From Rhodoferax sp. (GTDB lineage: Bacteria > Pseudomonadota > Gammaproteobacteria > Burkholderiales > Burkholderiaceae_C): a stretch of 64,000 bases of DNA. Shown here piece after piece: positions 1 through 12,931 of the stretch (positions are counted from its first letter, which is position 1; every line of letters begins with the position of its first letter). The translations under genes and the position numbers were made by a program. Under the pieces are notes generated by a model that was not told where the DNA came from, ran no database searches, and was given only the letters and a program-made list of their open reading frames with translations. The stretch is taken from the NCBI RefSeq assembly GCF_030653815.1, contig NZ_JAURYQ010000019.1, positions 1 through 64,000 of the forward strand, read 5' to 3'.

Positions 1-64
1 CGCAGGTACAAGGAGGTGCCCGCAGGGCGGGGGACACGCAGCAGAACGCTCTGCCGCCCCGGCT

Positions 65-89
65 CCTAGGGTTGTCCCTAGGCTATAAT
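65..89 (+). promoter_or_regulatory. Probable carA promoter with operator-like palindrome
   Basis: A perfect TATAAT -10 box lies at 84-89. A perfect 7-bp inverted repeat, CCTAGGG-TTGT-CCCTAGG at 65-82, directly abuts it and covers the -35 to -10 spacer. No good -35 hexamer is visible at the expected distance, which suggests an activator or a weak -35. The rest of 1-211 is a leader with small dyads (158-170 and 183-190) and no convincing gene. Confidence 0.5.
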
Positions 90-211
90 TCCGGTCAATT
101 TCGCACCCGCGTACGCTCACAGCAGCCGTCCAAGCCCCATCCCAGTCAGCAGCAGTTTCAGGAGTCATTCCTGCGTGCTTGGGCGTACCCGCAACTATTT
201 CGGAGAACCCA

Positions 212-1399
212 GTGCTTTTGTCTCTCAAGGGAAATACCCCATCGGCCATCCTGGCGCTCGCAGACGGAACGGTCTACCTTGGTCATTCCATCGGGGCCAC
301 GGGTTCCACGGTGGGTGAGGTGGTTTTCAACACCTCCATGACCGGTTACCAGGAAATCCTGACCGACCCCAGCTATTGCCAGCAAATCGTCACGCTGACC
401 TATCCGCACATTGGCAATTACGGTGTCAACGCGCAGGACGTCGAGTCCGACCGTGTGCAGGCCGCCGGCCTGATCATCAAGGACCTGCCACTGCTGGCTT
501 CCAACTTCCGCTCCAGCCAGCCGCTCGATGCCTATCTGCGCGAGCAAGGCACGGTGGCGATTGCCAACCTCGACACCCGCCAGCTGACGCGCCATCTGCG
601 CACCCAGGGCGCGCAAAACGGCTGCATTCTGGCACTGTCCGCCGGTGAGGCAGTGACGCAGGCGCTCATCGACCAAGCCGTGGCTTTGGCCAAGGCCGCA
701 CCCAGCATGGCCGGTCTTGATCTGGCCAAGGTGGTCAGCACCCCGACCACTTATGGCTGGACCCAGACCGAATGGGAACTGTTCAGTGCGCATGACCAGG
801 ACCAGCCCGGATTTGGCGAGCAAACTGCGCCCCGTTTCCATGTGGTGGCGTATGACTTTGGTGTCAAGAAAAACATTTTGCGCATGCTGGCCCAGCGCGG
901 CTGCCGGGTCACCGTGGTGCCGGCACAAACCCCGGCGGCCGAGGTGCTGGCACAGCAGCCCGACGGCATTTTCCTGAGCAACGGCCCGGGTGACCCGCAG
1001 CCTTGCGATTACGCCATTGCCGCCACGGCCGAACTGATCGACAGCGGTATTCCGACCTTCGGCATTTGCCTGGGGCACCAGATCATGGCCTTGGCCTCGG
1101 GTGCCAAAACCTTCAAGATGAAGTTTGGCCACCATGGTGCCAACCATCCGGTGAAAGACCTGGACAGTGGTCGCGTCAGCATCACCAGCCAGAACCACGG
1201 TTTTGCCGTCGACGAAAAAACCCTGCCCGCCAACCTGCGTGCCACCCACATCAGTCTGTTCGACGGCACGCTGCAGGGTCTTGAGCGCACCGACAAGCCG
1301 GCGTTCTGCTTCCAGGGTCACCCGGAGGCATCCCCCGGTCCGCATGACATTGGCTACCTGTTCGACCGTTTTGTCGCTTCCATGGCGTCGCGCGCATGA
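212..1399 (+). CDS. carA: Carbamoyl-phosphate synthase small subunit (glutaminase)
   Basis: Hydrolyses glutamine and passes ammonia to CarB for carbamoyl phosphate, the shared precursor of pyrimidines and arginine. The N-terminal CPSase small-chain domain is followed by a class I amidotransferase domain with the nucleophile in FGICLGHQ (Cys about residue 286) and the catalytic HPEASPGP near the C-terminus. The GTG start is preferred: GGAGA sits 5 nt upstream and the protein then begins LLSLKGNTP as in relatives, giving 395 residues. An in-frame start at 179 exists without as good a ribosome site. The stop overlaps the next gene by ATGA, and carB follows 0.7 kb later, so the three are probably one operon. 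Confidence 0.96.
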   Translation: MLLSLKGNTPSAILALADGTVYLGHSIGATGSTVGEVVFNTSMTGYQEILTDPSYCQQIVTLTYPHIGNYGVNAQDVESDRVQAAGLIIKDLPLLASNFRSSQPLDAYLREQGTVAIANLDTRQLTRHLRTQGAQNGCILALSAGEAVTQALIDQAVALAKAAPSMAGLDLAKVVSTPTTYGWTQTEWELFSAHDQDQPGFGEQTAPRFHVVAYDFGVKKNILRMLAQRGCRVTVVPAQTPAAEVLAQQPDGIFLSNGPGDPQPCDYAIAATAELIDSGIPTFGICLGHQIMALASGAKTFKMKFGHHGANHPVKDLDSGRVSITSQNHGFAVDEKTLPANLRATHISLFDGTLQGLERTDKPAFCFQGHPEASPGPHDIGYLFDRFVASMASRA

Positions 1400-2097
1400 G
1401 CTTTTACGGTGTCACGGACCTGTGGACGTATGTGATTGGTGCCTTTGGCATCATTTTGCTGCCCGGGCCCAATTCGCTGTATGTGCTGTCGGTGGCGACC
1501 GCGCGTGGTGTGCGCGCCGGTTTTCAGGGGGCTTATGGCGTGTTTGTGGGCGACACCATTTTGTTGCTGTGTACCGCCTTGGGTGCTGCCGGTGTGCTGC
1601 GCACTTACCCGGCCATGTTCATGGTGGTCAAGTACGTGGGGGCGGCTTACTTGGCTTGGGTGGGTTTCAATTTGTTGCGCGGCGCCATGGCCGGTTTGCG
1701 AACCCAGCCTGAGCCGCTGGCGCTTGTAGCCAGCGCTGCTGAAGGTGCAGACGAGACAGCAGACTCAAGCACCACTGCCGGTACGGCGCATTTGCAGCGG
1801 CCATTCCGTCGTGCGCTGGTGATCAGTCTGCTGAACCCGAAAGCGATTTTGTTTTTGCTGTCGTTTTTTGTGCAGTTCATCGACACCAGCTATGCCCACC
1901 CGGAAGTGCCTTTTTTGATCCTGAGTGCCATCCTGATGACTTTCAGCGCCCTGTATTTGTCGGTGCTGATTTTTACCGGGGCCAAGTTGGCGCAAGGTTT
2001 TGCCCAGCGTAAAAAGCTGTCGGCCGGGCTGTCGAGCCTGGTGGGCGGCCTGTTTTTGTGGTTCGGAGCCAAATTGGCTACCGCCAGCCTGAATTGA
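1396..2097 (+). CDS. LysE/RhtB-family amino-acid exporter, LeuE-like
   Basis: Predicted inner-membrane exporter of 233 residues with about six hydrophobic segments. The family signature [10 protein letters not shown] lies near residue 24, and the N-terminal half resembles LeuE (YeaS). A loop around residues 105-135, rich in Ala, Glu, Ser and Thr, is longer than usual between the two membrane halves. It overlaps carA by four bases and sits 25 bp before carB. The insertion of an exporter between carA and carB suggests shared transcription, but the substrate cannot be read from sequence. Confidence 0.85.
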   Translation: MSFYGVTDLWTYVIGAFGIILLPGPNSLYVLSVATARGVRAGFQGAYGVFVGDTILLLCTALGAAGVLRTYPAMFMVVKYVGAAYLAWVGFNLLRGAMAGLRTQPEPLALVASAAEGADETADSSTTAGTAHLQRPFRRALVISLLNPKAILFLLSFFVQFIDTSYAHPEVPFLILSAILMTFSALYLSVLIFTGAKLAQGFAQRKKLSAGLSSLVGGLFLWFGAKLATASLN

Positions 2098-2122
2098 TAA
2101 TTTAAGAGAGCAGTCCTTCAAC

Positions 2123-5425
<3,303 letters not shown>

Positions 5426-5454
5426 ACCTGTGCTCCGTCGCCTCATATTCGCGG

Positions 5455-5500
5455 CATAATTCGTTCATACCGCCGACCGGCAACGTTCGGCGGTTTCATT
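5455..5500 (+). terminator. Hairpin with T-rich tail between carB and greA
   Basis: CCGCCGA (5470-5476) pairs with TCGGCGG (5487-5493) around a 10-nt loop and is followed by TTTCATTTTT. It may end carB transcription. A CATAAT -10-like box at 5455-5460 lies just upstream, so the hairpin may instead sit inside a greA leader. Confidence 0.6.
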
Positions 5501-5529
5501 TTTGTGTTTCAACTTTCTCGGAGCTGCTC

Positions 5530-6006
5530 GTGGCGACCCTTCCCCTTACCAAGCGTGGTGCTGACAAACTCAAGGCCGAGTTGCATCAACTCAAAGCGTT
5601 TGAGCGTCCCGCCGTCATCAACGCCATTGCCGAAGCGCGTGCCCAGGGCGACCTGAGCGAGAACGCCGAATACGAGTCGGCCAAGGACAAGCAGGGCTTT
5701 GTCGAGGGACGCATCAAGGAAATTGAAGGCAAGTTGTCGGCTGCGCAAATCATCGACCCCACCGAGCTGCACGCCGATGGCCGGGTGGTGTTTGGCGCCA
5801 CCGTGGAACTCGAAGACGAAGAGTCCGGTCAAAAAGTCAGCTACCAGATTGTGGGTGAAGACGAGGCTGATCTCAAACTCGGTCTGATCAACATCAACAG
5901 CCCGATCGCCCGCGCCTTGATCGGCAAGGTCGAAGGTGATACGGCCGAGGTGCAGGCACCCAGCGGTGTGCGCCGCTATGAAGTGATGTCGGTCAGCTAC
6001 ATCTGA
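5530..6006 (+). CDS. greA: Transcription elongation factor GreA
   Basis: Rescues backtracked RNA polymerase by stimulating transcript cleavage through its secondary channel. The 158 residues have the N-terminal coiled-coil domain with the conserved acidic tip (DLSENAEYESAKDKQ, about residues 41-55) and the C-terminal FKBP-like domain. The GTG start with GGAG six bases upstream gives the canonical MATLPLTKRGADKL opening. The next gene begins on the base after the stop codon. Confidence 0.96.
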   Translation: MATLPLTKRGADKLKAELHQLKAFERPAVINAIAEARAQGDLSENAEYESAKDKQGFVEGRIKEIEGKLSAAQIIDPTELHADGRVVFGATVELEDEESGQKVSYQIVGEDEADLKLGLININSPIARALIGKVEGDTAEVQAPSGVRRYEVMSVSYI

Positions 6007-6435
6007 ATGACGACGCGCCTGCAGGCTCTGGCGCCCTGGCTGGCCGCCTTGTGGTGGGGCAGCTTGACCACGCTGGGCGTGGTGGTTGTACCCTTGCTGT
6101 TCGTGCATTTGCCCAGCCCGGCACTGGCAGGCGGTATGGCGGCCAAACTGTTCACCGCGCAGACCTGGCTCGGAACCGGCTGCTGCTTGCTGTTGCTGCT
6201 GTTGAACCGGCCGGGTCAGGACCGTGTGGACGCCGGACGTGCGCAATCCATCACGGTGTTTGTGATGTTGGGCGTCTTGTTGGCGCTGTTGTCGGAATTT
6301 GCCGTCGCCCCGCGCATCGTGAGCCGGGAAAATTTGCGGCTGTGGCACAGTGTGGGCAGCGCGATGTTTGCGTTGCAGTGGCTGTGCGCCGGGGTGACGT
6401 TCTGGAAGGTGACCCGAAAGGTCGGGTCAATCTAA
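6007..6435 (+). CDS. DUF4149 membrane protein
   Basis: A 142-residue protein of unknown function with about four hydrophobic segments (residues 12-35, 48-66, 78-100, 115-132) and the family pattern ALWWGSLTTLGVVVVPLLF. It starts immediately after greA's stop, so translation is probably coupled. DUF4149 genes commonly sit near greA/carB in beta-proteobacteria. No enzymatic motif is visible. Confidence 0.8.
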   Translation: MTTRLQALAPWLAALWWGSLTTLGVVVVPLLFVHLPSPALAGGMAAKLFTAQTWLGTGCCLLLLLLNRPGQDRVDAGRAQSITVFVMLGVLLALLSEFAVAPRIVSRENLRLWHSVGSAMFALQWLCAGVTFWKVTRKVGSI

Positions 6436-6458
6436 AAAAACTTTGACTGCCTGGCGTG

Positions 6459-6507
6459 TTGTGGGGTCGACTTGCACCGACCTGGCAGACTGAAGTCTGC
6501 CCCACAA
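6459..6507. terminator. Nested inverted repeat between convergent genes
   Basis: Outer arms TTGTGGGG (6459-6466) and CCCCACAA (6500-6507) enclose a second perfect dyad, GCAGACT-GA-AGTCTGC (6485-6500). It lies between the 3' ends of the DUF4149 gene and yhbY, where a bidirectional terminator would be expected. The T-tracts are weak, so it may also be a dispersed repeat. Confidence 0.5.
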
Positions 6508-6529
6508 GATGTCGGCTTTGCAAATGCTA

Positions 6530-7003
6530 TCAGCCCTGGCTGCGCTTCTTGATGCTGATTTGCTTGGGCTTGGAGCGTTTCACCTGGCCGCCTGAGGTGA
6601 GGCGCTGGTTGCCCAGCACGCGCAGGGTCTTGACCTCGGGGCGCTGGCCACCGCGGGTGCTGTATTTGAGCACTTTGACATCACGTGGGCCGGGTTTGCG
6701 GTCCTCGTCGGCGGTTTTTTCCCGCTCGGGAAGGGGCCGCCACAGCACCAGCAACTTGCCGATGTGCTGGATGGGGGCGGCATTGAGTTCATCGGCCAGG
6801 GTTTGAAACATGGCTTCGCGGGCGACGCGATCGTCTGAGAAAACGCGAACCTTGATGAGGCCGTGGGCCTTCAGCGCGGCGTCGGCTTCTTTCTTGACGG
6901 CATCGGTCAGGCCGTCGCCGCCAATCATGACCACGGGGTCGAGGTGGTGGGCTTCAGCACGGTGAACTTTGCGTTCGGCGGGGGTCAGTTGAATTTGAGA
7001 CAT
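6530..7003 (-). CDS. yhbY: YhbY-type ribosome assembly RNA-binding protein
   Basis: CRS1-YhbY domain protein that associates with pre-50S ribosomes. The domain fills residues 1-97 ([28 protein letters not shown]..., and GKLLVLWRP at its end). A basic tail of about 60 residues, [14 protein letters not shown], is an extension beyond the ~97-residue E. coli protein. The ATG that gives [12 protein letters not shown] is preferred over an upstream in-frame start. It is divergent from rlmE, with only 22 bp between start codons. Confidence 0.9.
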   Translation of the reverse strand: MSQIQLTPAERKVHRAEAHHLDPVVMIGGDGLTDAVKKEADAALKAHGLIKVRVFSDDRVAREAMFQTLADELNAAPIQHIGKLLVLWRPLPEREKTADEDRKPGPRDVKVLKYSTRGGQRPEVKTLRVLGNQRLTSGGQVKRSKPKQISIKKRSQG

Positions 7004-7025
7004 AACAGTATTATCGGTGAGAACT

Positions 7026-7700
7026 ATGAAATCAGCAGTTAAAAGCAGCAAGGTCAATCGGGCATGGCTCAACGATCACGTCAATGACACCTACGTCAAG
7101 CTCGCCAAAAAAGAGGGTTACCGGGCGCGCGCGGCGTACAAGTTGCAGGAGATTGACGAGACCCTGCACCTGATCAAGCCAGGCCAGTTGGTGGTGGACC
7201 TGGGTTCGGCACCGGGCGCCTGGAGCCAGTATGTGCGCCGCCGCCTGTCACCCAAATCGGCCACCGGTGGTGGCGCCGCCGCCGGTGAGCTCAATGGTCG
7301 CATCATCGCGCTCGATCTGTTGCCGATGGAAGCGATCGAAGGTGTGCTGTTCATCCAGGGGGACCTGCGCGAAGACGCGGTGCTGGCCCAATTGGCCGAG
7401 CACATGCAGGGCCAGAAAGCCGACATGGTGATCTCCGACATGGCGCCCAACCTGTCGGGCATCAGTTCGGCCGATGCGGCACGCATTGAACATCTGATTG
7501 AACTGGCGCTTGAGTTTGCCCAGGACCATCTCAAGCCTGAAGGGGCCTTGGTCGCCAAAGTGTTTCATGGGGGTAGTTACGATGCCTTGTACCAACGCTT
7601 TCGGGAGACTTTTGTCACGGTCAAACGGATCAAGCCCAAGGCTTCGCGTGACAAGTCGTCCGAGACCTTTTTAATTGGCATGCAGCTTAAAAAGCACTGA
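7026..7700 (+). CDS. rlmE: 23S rRNA (uridine-2'-O-)-methyltransferase RlmE/FtsJ
   Basis: Methylates U2552 of 23S rRNA in the 50S subunit using SAM. Features: basic N-terminus, SAM-binding [15 protein letters not shown] (about residues 57-71), motif [13 protein letters not shown], and the K-D-K-E catalytic pattern ending in [16 protein letters not shown] short Gly/Ala loop ([11 protein letters not shown]) is inserted after the first motif. The ATG at 7026 is chosen because GGTGAG lies 4 nt upstream. ftsH follows 114 bp downstream, the order known from E. coli. Confidence 0.95.
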   Translation: MKSAVKSSKVNRAWLNDHVNDTYVKLAKKEGYRARAAYKLQEIDETLHLIKPGQLVVDLGSAPGAWSQYVRRRLSPKSATGGGAAAGELNGRIIALDLLPMEAIEGVLFIQGDLREDAVLAQLAEHMQGQKADMVISDMAPNLSGISSADAARIEHLIELALEFAQDHLKPEGALVAKVFHGGSYDALYQRFRETFVTVKRIKPKASRDKSSETFLIGMQLKKH

Positions 7701-7814
7701 ATTCCTTGCAGTCGCTGTGGCTGATGCCTGTGTCTTGCCGTGGCACTGACTGAACCGCCTAGAATTGGTCATCTTTTTGGTATTCGAACGAATGCATTTC
7801 TACTGGAGTTTGGC

Positions 7815-9737
7815 TTGAACAATCCATGGTTTTCAAAAATTGCGGTCTGGATGGTCATTGCGATGGTGTTGTTCACCGTCTTCAAGCAATTCGACGCCCG
7901 TCCGGAAGCCGGGGCCGGCTATATGGGTTACTCCGACTTCCTGGAAGAAGTTCGCGGCAGCCGGATCAAGAGTGCCATCATTCAGGAAGGCCAGGGCGGC
8001 ACTGAAATCGTGGCCGTCACCACGGACGACCGCAAGGTCCGCACCACGGCGACTTACCTCGACCGCGGTCTGGTGGGTGACCTGATTGCCAACGACGTCA
8101 AGTTTGATGTGCGCCAGCGTGAAGAGGGTTCGTTGTTGATGACCTTGCTGGTCAGCTGGGGCCCGATGCTGCTGCTGATTGGCGTCTGGGTCTATTTCAT
8201 GCGCCAGATGCAGGGTGGCGGCAAAGGCGGCGCTTTCAGCTTTGGCAAGAGCAAGGCGCGCCTGCTTGATGAAAACACCAACACCGTGACCTTTGCCGAT
8301 GTGGCCGGTTGCGATGAAGCCAAGGAAGAAGTGAAAGAGGTGGTGGACTTCTTGAAGGACCCCGCCAAATTCCAGAAACTGGGTGGCCGCATTCCGCGCG
8401 GTTTGCTGCTGGTCGGCCCACCCGGCACCGGCAAAACCCTGTTGGCCAAATCAATTGCTGGCGACGCCAAGGTGCCGTTCTTCAGCATTTCGGGTTCCGA
8501 CTTTGTTGAAATGTTTGTCGGTGTCGGTGCCTCGCGGGTGCGGGACATGTTTGACAACGCCAAGAAAAACGCGCCCTGCATTATTTTCATTGACGAAATT
8601 GACGCAGTGGGCCGCCAACGTGGTGCCGGTCTGGGCGGTGGCAATGACGAGCGCGAACAAACCCTGAACCAGATGCTGGTCGAGATGGACGGCTTTGAGA
8701 CCAATGTCGGCGTGATCGTGGTAGCTGCCACCAACCGCCCGGACATTCTGGATGCCGCCTTGCTGCGCCCGGGTCGTTTCGACCGCCAGGTCTATGTGAC
8801 GCTGCCTGACATCCGCGGCCGCGAGCAGATTTTGAATGTGCACATGCGCAAGATTCCCTTGAATCCGGATGTCAACGCTGGCGTGATTGCCCGTGGCACG
8901 CCCGGCATGTCGGGTGCTGACCTGGCTAACCTGTGCAACGAAGCCGCTTTGATGGCAGCGCGACGCAATGCCCGCACGGTGGAGATGCAGGACTTCGAGA
9001 AGGCCAAGGACCAGATCCTGATGGGCCCGGAACGCAAGAGCATGGTCATGCCCGAGAGCGAACGCCGCAACACGGCCTACCACGAGTCGGGTCACGCCCT
9101 GATCGGCAAGCTGCTGCCCAAGTGCGACCCGGTGCACAAGGTCACCATCATCCCGCGCGGCCGCGCTTTGGGTGTCACCATGAGTCTGCCGGCGCAAGAC
9201 CGCTACAGCTACGACAAGGAGTACATGCTGAACCAGATCAGCATGCTGTTTGGCGGCCGCATTGCCGAAGAGGTGTTCATGAACCAGATGACCACCGGCG
9301 CCAGCAACGACTTCGAGCGTGCCACCCACATCGCCCGCGACATGGTCATGCGTTACGGCATGACGGCAGCCCTGGGTCCGATGGTGTATGCCGAAAATGA
9401 AGGCGAAGTGTTCCTGGGCCGCTCGGTCACCAAGACCACCAACATGAGCGAAGAGACCATGCAGAAGGTCGACGCCGAAGTGCGCCGCATCATCGACGAG
9501 CAGTACGCCCTGGCGCGCCGCCTGATTGAGGAACACAGCGATCACATGCACGTGATGGCCAAAGCCTTGCTGGAGTGGGAAACCATCGACAGTGACCAGC
9601 TTGACGACATCATGGCAGGCAAACCGCCACGGCCGCCCAAGGACTGGTCACCACGGGTGCCGCCAGCTTCAAGCACGGACACCGGCAGCGGCGGCACCCC
9701 GGCTGTCAATCCGGATGCTGCACCGCACGCTGCCTGA
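7815..9737 (+). CDS. ftsH: ATP-dependent zinc metalloprotease FtsH
   Basis: Membrane-anchored AAA+ protease that degrades unstable and misfolded membrane and cytosolic proteins. Two N-terminal membrane segments (about residues 6-22 and 102-122) flank a periplasmic domain. The AAA module has Walker A GPPGTGKT, Walker B IIFIDEID and the SRH, and the zinc site is HESGH. A TTG start with TGGAG upstream gives [13 protein letters not shown], the standard start in this group, and 640 residues. An upstream in-frame ATG/GTG would add an atypical leader. A possible promoter TTGCCG (7735) and TAGAAT (7760) precedes it. Confidence 0.95.
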   Translation: MNNPWFSKIAVWMVIAMVLFTVFKQFDARPEAGAGYMGYSDFLEEVRGSRIKSAIIQEGQGGTEIVAVTTDDRKVRTTATYLDRGLVGDLIANDVKFDVRQREEGSLLMTLLVSWGPMLLLIGVWVYFMRQMQGGGKGGAFSFGKSKARLLDENTNTVTFADVAGCDEAKEEVKEVVDFLKDPAKFQKLGGRIPRGLLLVGPPGTGKTLLAKSIAGDAKVPFFSISGSDFVEMFVGVGASRVRDMFDNAKKNAPCIIFIDEIDAVGRQRGAGLGGGNDEREQTLNQMLVEMDGFETNVGVIVVAATNRPDILDAALLRPGRFDRQVYVTLPDIRGREQILNVHMRKIPLNPDVNAGVIARGTPGMSGADLANLCNEAALMAARRNARTVEMQDFEKAKDQILMGPERKSMVMPESERRNTAYHESGHALIGKLLPKCDPVHKVTIIPRGRALGVTMSLPAQDRYSYDKEYMLNQISMLFGGRIAEEVFMNQMTTGASNDFERATHIARDMVMRYGMTAALGPMVYAENEGEVFLGRSVTKTTNMSEETMQKVDAEVRRIIDEQYALARRLIEEHSDHMHVMAKALLEWETIDSDQLDDIMAGKPPRPPKDWSPRVPPASSTDTGSGGTPAVNPDAAPHAA

Positions 9738-9753
9738 GCGTCACCATTCAATA

Positions 9754-9777
9754 ACGGGGCTGCGGCCCCGTTTTTTT
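9754..9777 (+). terminator. Rho-independent terminator after ftsH
   Basis: ACGGGGC (9754-9760) and GCCCCGT (9765-9771) form a 7-bp GC-rich stem with a 4-nt loop, followed directly by a run of T to 9777. It separates ftsH from folP. Confidence 0.9.
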
Positions 9778-9808
9778 ATCTGACAAGTTTTCAGCCCAGG
9801 CTTAGACC

Positions 9809-10681
9809 ATGTTTTGGCAAACCAGTCGTTATCACATCGACCTGACGCGCCCCAAAGTGATGGGCATCGTCAACGTCACACCCGATTCCTTCTCGGATGG
9901 CGGTCAACATGGCGCTACGCTGAGCGCGCTCAGGCACTGTGAGCAGTTGATTCGCGACGGTGCCGACATCCTCGACATTGGCGGTGAGTCCACCCGACCG
10001 GGCGCGCCTCCGGTCAGTCTGGCAGACGAGTTGGCCCGCGTGTTGCCGGTGCTGCGTGAGGCCGTCCGGCTGGGCGTGCCGGTATCGCTGGACAGCTACA
10101 AGCCCCGCGTGATGCAGGCCGCGCTCGACCTCGGCGTGGACATCATCAACGACATTTGGGCGCTGCGCTGGCGGGAGGGCGGGACGGCGGGCCACACCCT
10201 GCGGGCGACCGAGGTGGTGGCGGCACACCCCCGCTGTGGCGTTTGCCTGATGCACATGCACCGTGATCCCCAGACCATGCAGGTGGCACCCATGGCGGGC
10301 GACGTGTTGTCCCAGGTGCGCGACTTCCTGGCGCAAGCCGCCCATGATTTGCAGGCGCTTGGCGTCGGAAAATCCCGAATCATGCTGGACCCGGGTATTG
10401 GCTTTGGTAAAACCGTGGCACAGAATTTTGCCCTGCTGGCACGCCAGGCCGAGCTGCTGGAAACGGGTTACCCGGTGCTGGCGGGCTGGTCGCGCAAGTC
10501 CTCGCTGGCGGGCATGGTGCCGCACACGGCGCAGCCTGGCACCACCTTGCCAGTGACCGAGCGTCTGGCAGCCAGCCTGGCTTGCGCGCTGTTGGCTGCC
10601 GAGCGCGGCGCTTCGGTGCTGCGCGTGCACGATGTCAAGGAAACCGCGCAGTCGCTGCGGGTGCTGGAAGCGATAACATAG
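9809..10681 (+). CDS. folP: Dihydropteroate synthase
   Basis: Condenses pABA with dihydropterin pyrophosphate in folate synthesis and is the sulfonamide target. Conserved motifs: [15 protein letters not shown] near the N-terminus, [16 protein letters not shown] (about residue 55), DPGIGFGKT (about residue 195) and SRKSSLAG near the C-terminus. 290 residues, slightly longer than the usual ~280 through a loop near residues 115-135. It lies between the ftsH terminator and glmM. Confidence 0.95.
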   Translation: MFWQTSRYHIDLTRPKVMGIVNVTPDSFSDGGQHGATLSALRHCEQLIRDGADILDIGGESTRPGAPPVSLADELARVLPVLREAVRLGVPVSLDSYKPRVMQAALDLGVDIINDIWALRWREGGTAGHTLRATEVVAAHPRCGVCLMHMHRDPQTMQVAPMAGDVLSQVRDFLAQAAHDLQALGVGKSRIMLDPGIGFGKTVAQNFALLARQAELLETGYPVLAGWSRKSSLAGMVPHTAQPGTTLPVTERLAASLACALLAAERGASVLRVHDVKETAQSLRVLEAIT

Positions 10682-10718
10682 CCGTTGTTTGATTCAAGAT
10701 TCAGGTGAAGGTAGAACA

Positions 10719-12050
10719 ATGACAAGGCAATATTTTGGTACCGACGGCATCCGCGGTACCGTCGGGCAAGCGCCCATCACGGCAGATTTCACACTCAAAC
10801 TGGCCCATGCGGTGGGCCGTGTGCTCAAGCGCCATGAGGCCAAGCCCACGGTGCTGATTGGCAAGGACACCCGAATTTCGGGCTACATGCTGGAAAGCGC
10901 GCTGGAAAGTGGCTTCAATTCGGCCGGGGTCGACGTGGTGCTGCTCGGGCCGCTGCCAACGCCGGGGGTGGCCTACCTCACGCGGGCGCAGCGCGCCTCG
11001 CTGGGCGTGGTCATCAGCGCCAGCCACAACCCGTTTGACGACAACGGCATCAAGTTTTTCAGTGCCCAGGGCACCAAGTTGCCCGATGCCTGGGAGCGTG
11101 ATGTCGAAGCCACGCTGCGTCAGGACCCGGTCTGGGTGGACTCTGCCAACCTGGGCAGGTCCCGGCGCCTGGACGATGCCGCTGGTCGTTACATCGAGTT
11201 CTGCAAAAGCACTTTTGCCAACAACCTGTCGCTCAAGGGCATGCGCATCGTGGTCGATGGGGCCAACGGCGCCGCCTATCAGATTGCGCCCAAGGTGTTC
11301 CATGAGCTCGGTGCCGAGGTCATTGCCATTGGCTGCTCGCCGGATGGCCTGAACATCAATAAAGGCTTTGGTGCCACGCATCCCGAGGCGCTGATCGAGG
11401 CGGTTAGGCTGCACCGGGCTGACGTCGGCATTGCGCTGGACGGCGACGCCGACCGCTTGCAGATGGTCGATGCCCATGGCCGCCTGTTCAACGGCGACGA
11501 GGTGCTGTACCTGATGGTGGATGACCGCCTGCGCCGCGGCGAGGCCGTGCCCGGAGTGGTCGGCACCCTCATGACCAACATGGCGGTGGAACTGGCCCTG
11601 CAGGCACGGGGCGTGCCCCTGGTGCGCGCCAAGGTGGGCGACCGTTATGTGCTGGAGGAACTTGAAAAAAACAAGTGGCTGCTCGGCGGTGAGGGTTCTG
11701 GCCATTTGCTGGCACTGGACCAGCACACCACTGGCGACGGGCTCATCTCGGCGTTGCAGGTGCTGCAAACCGTGGTGCGCAGCGGCAAGTCCTTGGCGGA
11801 GCTGCTCAGCGAAGTCACGCTGTTTCCGCAAACACTCATCAATATCCGGCTCAAACCCGGGCAGGATTGGCGCGCCAGCGCGCGACTGGAGTCCGAAACC
11901 CTGGCCGTGGAAGCGGAACTGGGCCAGAACGGCCGGGTGCTGATCCGCCCCAGTGGTACCGAGCCCTTGGTGCGTGTCATGGTCGAGGCGCGCGACCCGG
12001 CCCAGGCCAAAGCCTGCGCCCAGCGCATTGCCGACACCATCAGCGGCTGA
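10719..12050 (+). CDS. glmM: Phosphoglucosamine mutase
   Basis: Interconverts glucosamine-6-P and glucosamine-1-P for UDP-GlcNAc and peptidoglycan. 443 residues with the N-terminal YFGTDGIRG, active-site phosphoserine loop [12 protein letters not shown] (Ser102), metal-binding DGDADR and C-terminal phosphate loop [12 protein letters not shown]. The ATG at 10719 is chosen over an upstream in-frame start because [13 protein letters not shown] is the family N-terminus. The folP-glmM order is the standard one. Confidence 0.96.
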   Translation: MTRQYFGTDGIRGTVGQAPITADFTLKLAHAVGRVLKRHEAKPTVLIGKDTRISGYMLESALESGFNSAGVDVVLLGPLPTPGVAYLTRAQRASLGVVISASHNPFDDNGIKFFSAQGTKLPDAWERDVEATLRQDPVWVDSANLGRSRRLDDAAGRYIEFCKSTFANNLSLKGMRIVVDGANGAAYQIAPKVFHELGAEVIAIGCSPDGLNINKGFGATHPEALIEAVRLHRADVGIALDGDADRLQMVDAHGRLFNGDEVLYLMVDDRLRRGEAVPGVVGTLMTNMAVELALQARGVPLVRAKVGDRYVLEELEKNKWLLGGEGSGHLLALDQHTTGDGLISALQVLQTVVRSGKSLAELLSEVTLFPQTLINIRLKPGQDWRASARLESETLAVEAELGQNGRVLIRPSGTEPLVRVMVEARDPAQAKACAQRIADTISG

Positions 12051-12057
12051 GGCCAGC

Positions 12058-12561
12058 ATGACCGCGATCACCACCCTGACGCTCTGCCAGGTCGACTATG
12101 CCAATCCGCAGCACATGCAGGCCCTGCTCGATTTGCTCGACGGCTATGCCCGCGACCCGATGGGCGGCGCCGAGCCCCTGTCTGACTTTGCCAAGGCCAA
12201 CTTGCCGCAAGCCCTGGCGGCTCGGCCCCATCTGTTCAGCGTGCTGGCCTTTGATCCGGCAGCTGGTGGCCTTCCGGTGGGCCTGGTCAATTGCGTTGAG
12301 GGCTTTTCCACCTTTGCCTGCCAGCCACTGGTCAACGTGCATGACGTGGTGGTGGTGGCATCGCACCGCGGACGCGGTGTGGCCGAGCAAATGCTGGTTC
12401 TGGTGGAGCAGCTGGCGCGCGCGCGGGGTGCTTGCAAGCTGACGCTGGAAGTACTGGAAGGCAATACACCTGCCCAAAAGCTGTACCGGCGGCTGGGTTT
12501 TGAGAACTACCAGCTCGACCCGGCCATGGGGCAGGCGCAGTTCATGCAAAAATGGCTTTAA
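12058..12561 (+). CDS. GNAT-family N-acetyltransferase
   Basis: A 167-residue Gcn5-related acetyltransferase. The acetyl-CoA loop is ASHRGRGVAEQMLVLVEQLA (about residues 98-117), followed by LEVLEGNTPAQKLYRRLGF, the typical motif B. The substrate is unknown. It begins 7 bp after glmM's stop and is probably co-transcribed. An upstream extension into glmM in the same frame is not supported. Confidence 0.85.
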   Translation: MTAITTLTLCQVDYANPQHMQALLDLLDGYARDPMGGAEPLSDFAKANLPQALAARPHLFSVLAFDPAAGGLPVGLVNCVEGFSTFACQPLVNVHDVVVVASHRGRGVAEQMLVLVEQLARARGACKLTLEVLEGNTPAQKLYRRLGFENYQLDPAMGQAQFMQKWL

Positions 12562-12579
12562 CTTTTAAACCATGACACC

Positions 12580-12915
12580 ATGAACTGGCTCAAAAAACTC
12601 CCCGGTTACCAGCGCACGCCTTACGGCTTCGAGTGGCGTTTGCTGCGCATGATGCCGCGCGTGCTGTTGCTGGGCACACTGCTGCCTTTGCTGCTGTCGG
12701 GGCTGGCGCGGCTGTTTTATACCCAGGGTACGGCGGCCGAGATTGAGCGGCGTGTTCAGCTCTTTGATTTCGGCATGATCGGTTTGGCTGTGCTGATCTG
12801 GACAGCCGTGTTCACGGTGTCGTTTGGTTGTGTGGTGGTCTGGCTCATGAAAGGCCCGGCTTACGTGGCCGATGGTTACGACGTCTCCCACAGCGACAAG
12901 CCCAAAGTCGACTGA
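12580..12915 (+). CDS. Small membrane protein of unknown function
   Basis: A 111-residue protein with two hydrophobic segments (about residues 26-46 and 65-90), a basic N-terminus and a hydrophilic tail ending SHSDKPKVD. No catalytic or metal-binding motif is visible. It is close to its neighbours on both sides (18 and 16 bp), which supports expression with them. It is not recognised as a named family. Confidence 0.65.
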   Translation: MNWLKKLPGYQRTPYGFEWRLLRMMPRVLLLGTLLPLLLSGLARLFYTQGTAAEIERRVQLFDFGMIGLAVLIWTAVFTVSFGCVVVWLMKGPAYVADGYDVSHSDKPKVD

Positions 12916-12931
12916 CCCAGCCGCCCATCTG

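Noticed and set aside
158-1345. 395-residue reading frame antisense to carA
   Set aside because: Composition shadow in high-GC DNA. The forward strand encodes a fully recognisable CarA and the antisense product has no family features.
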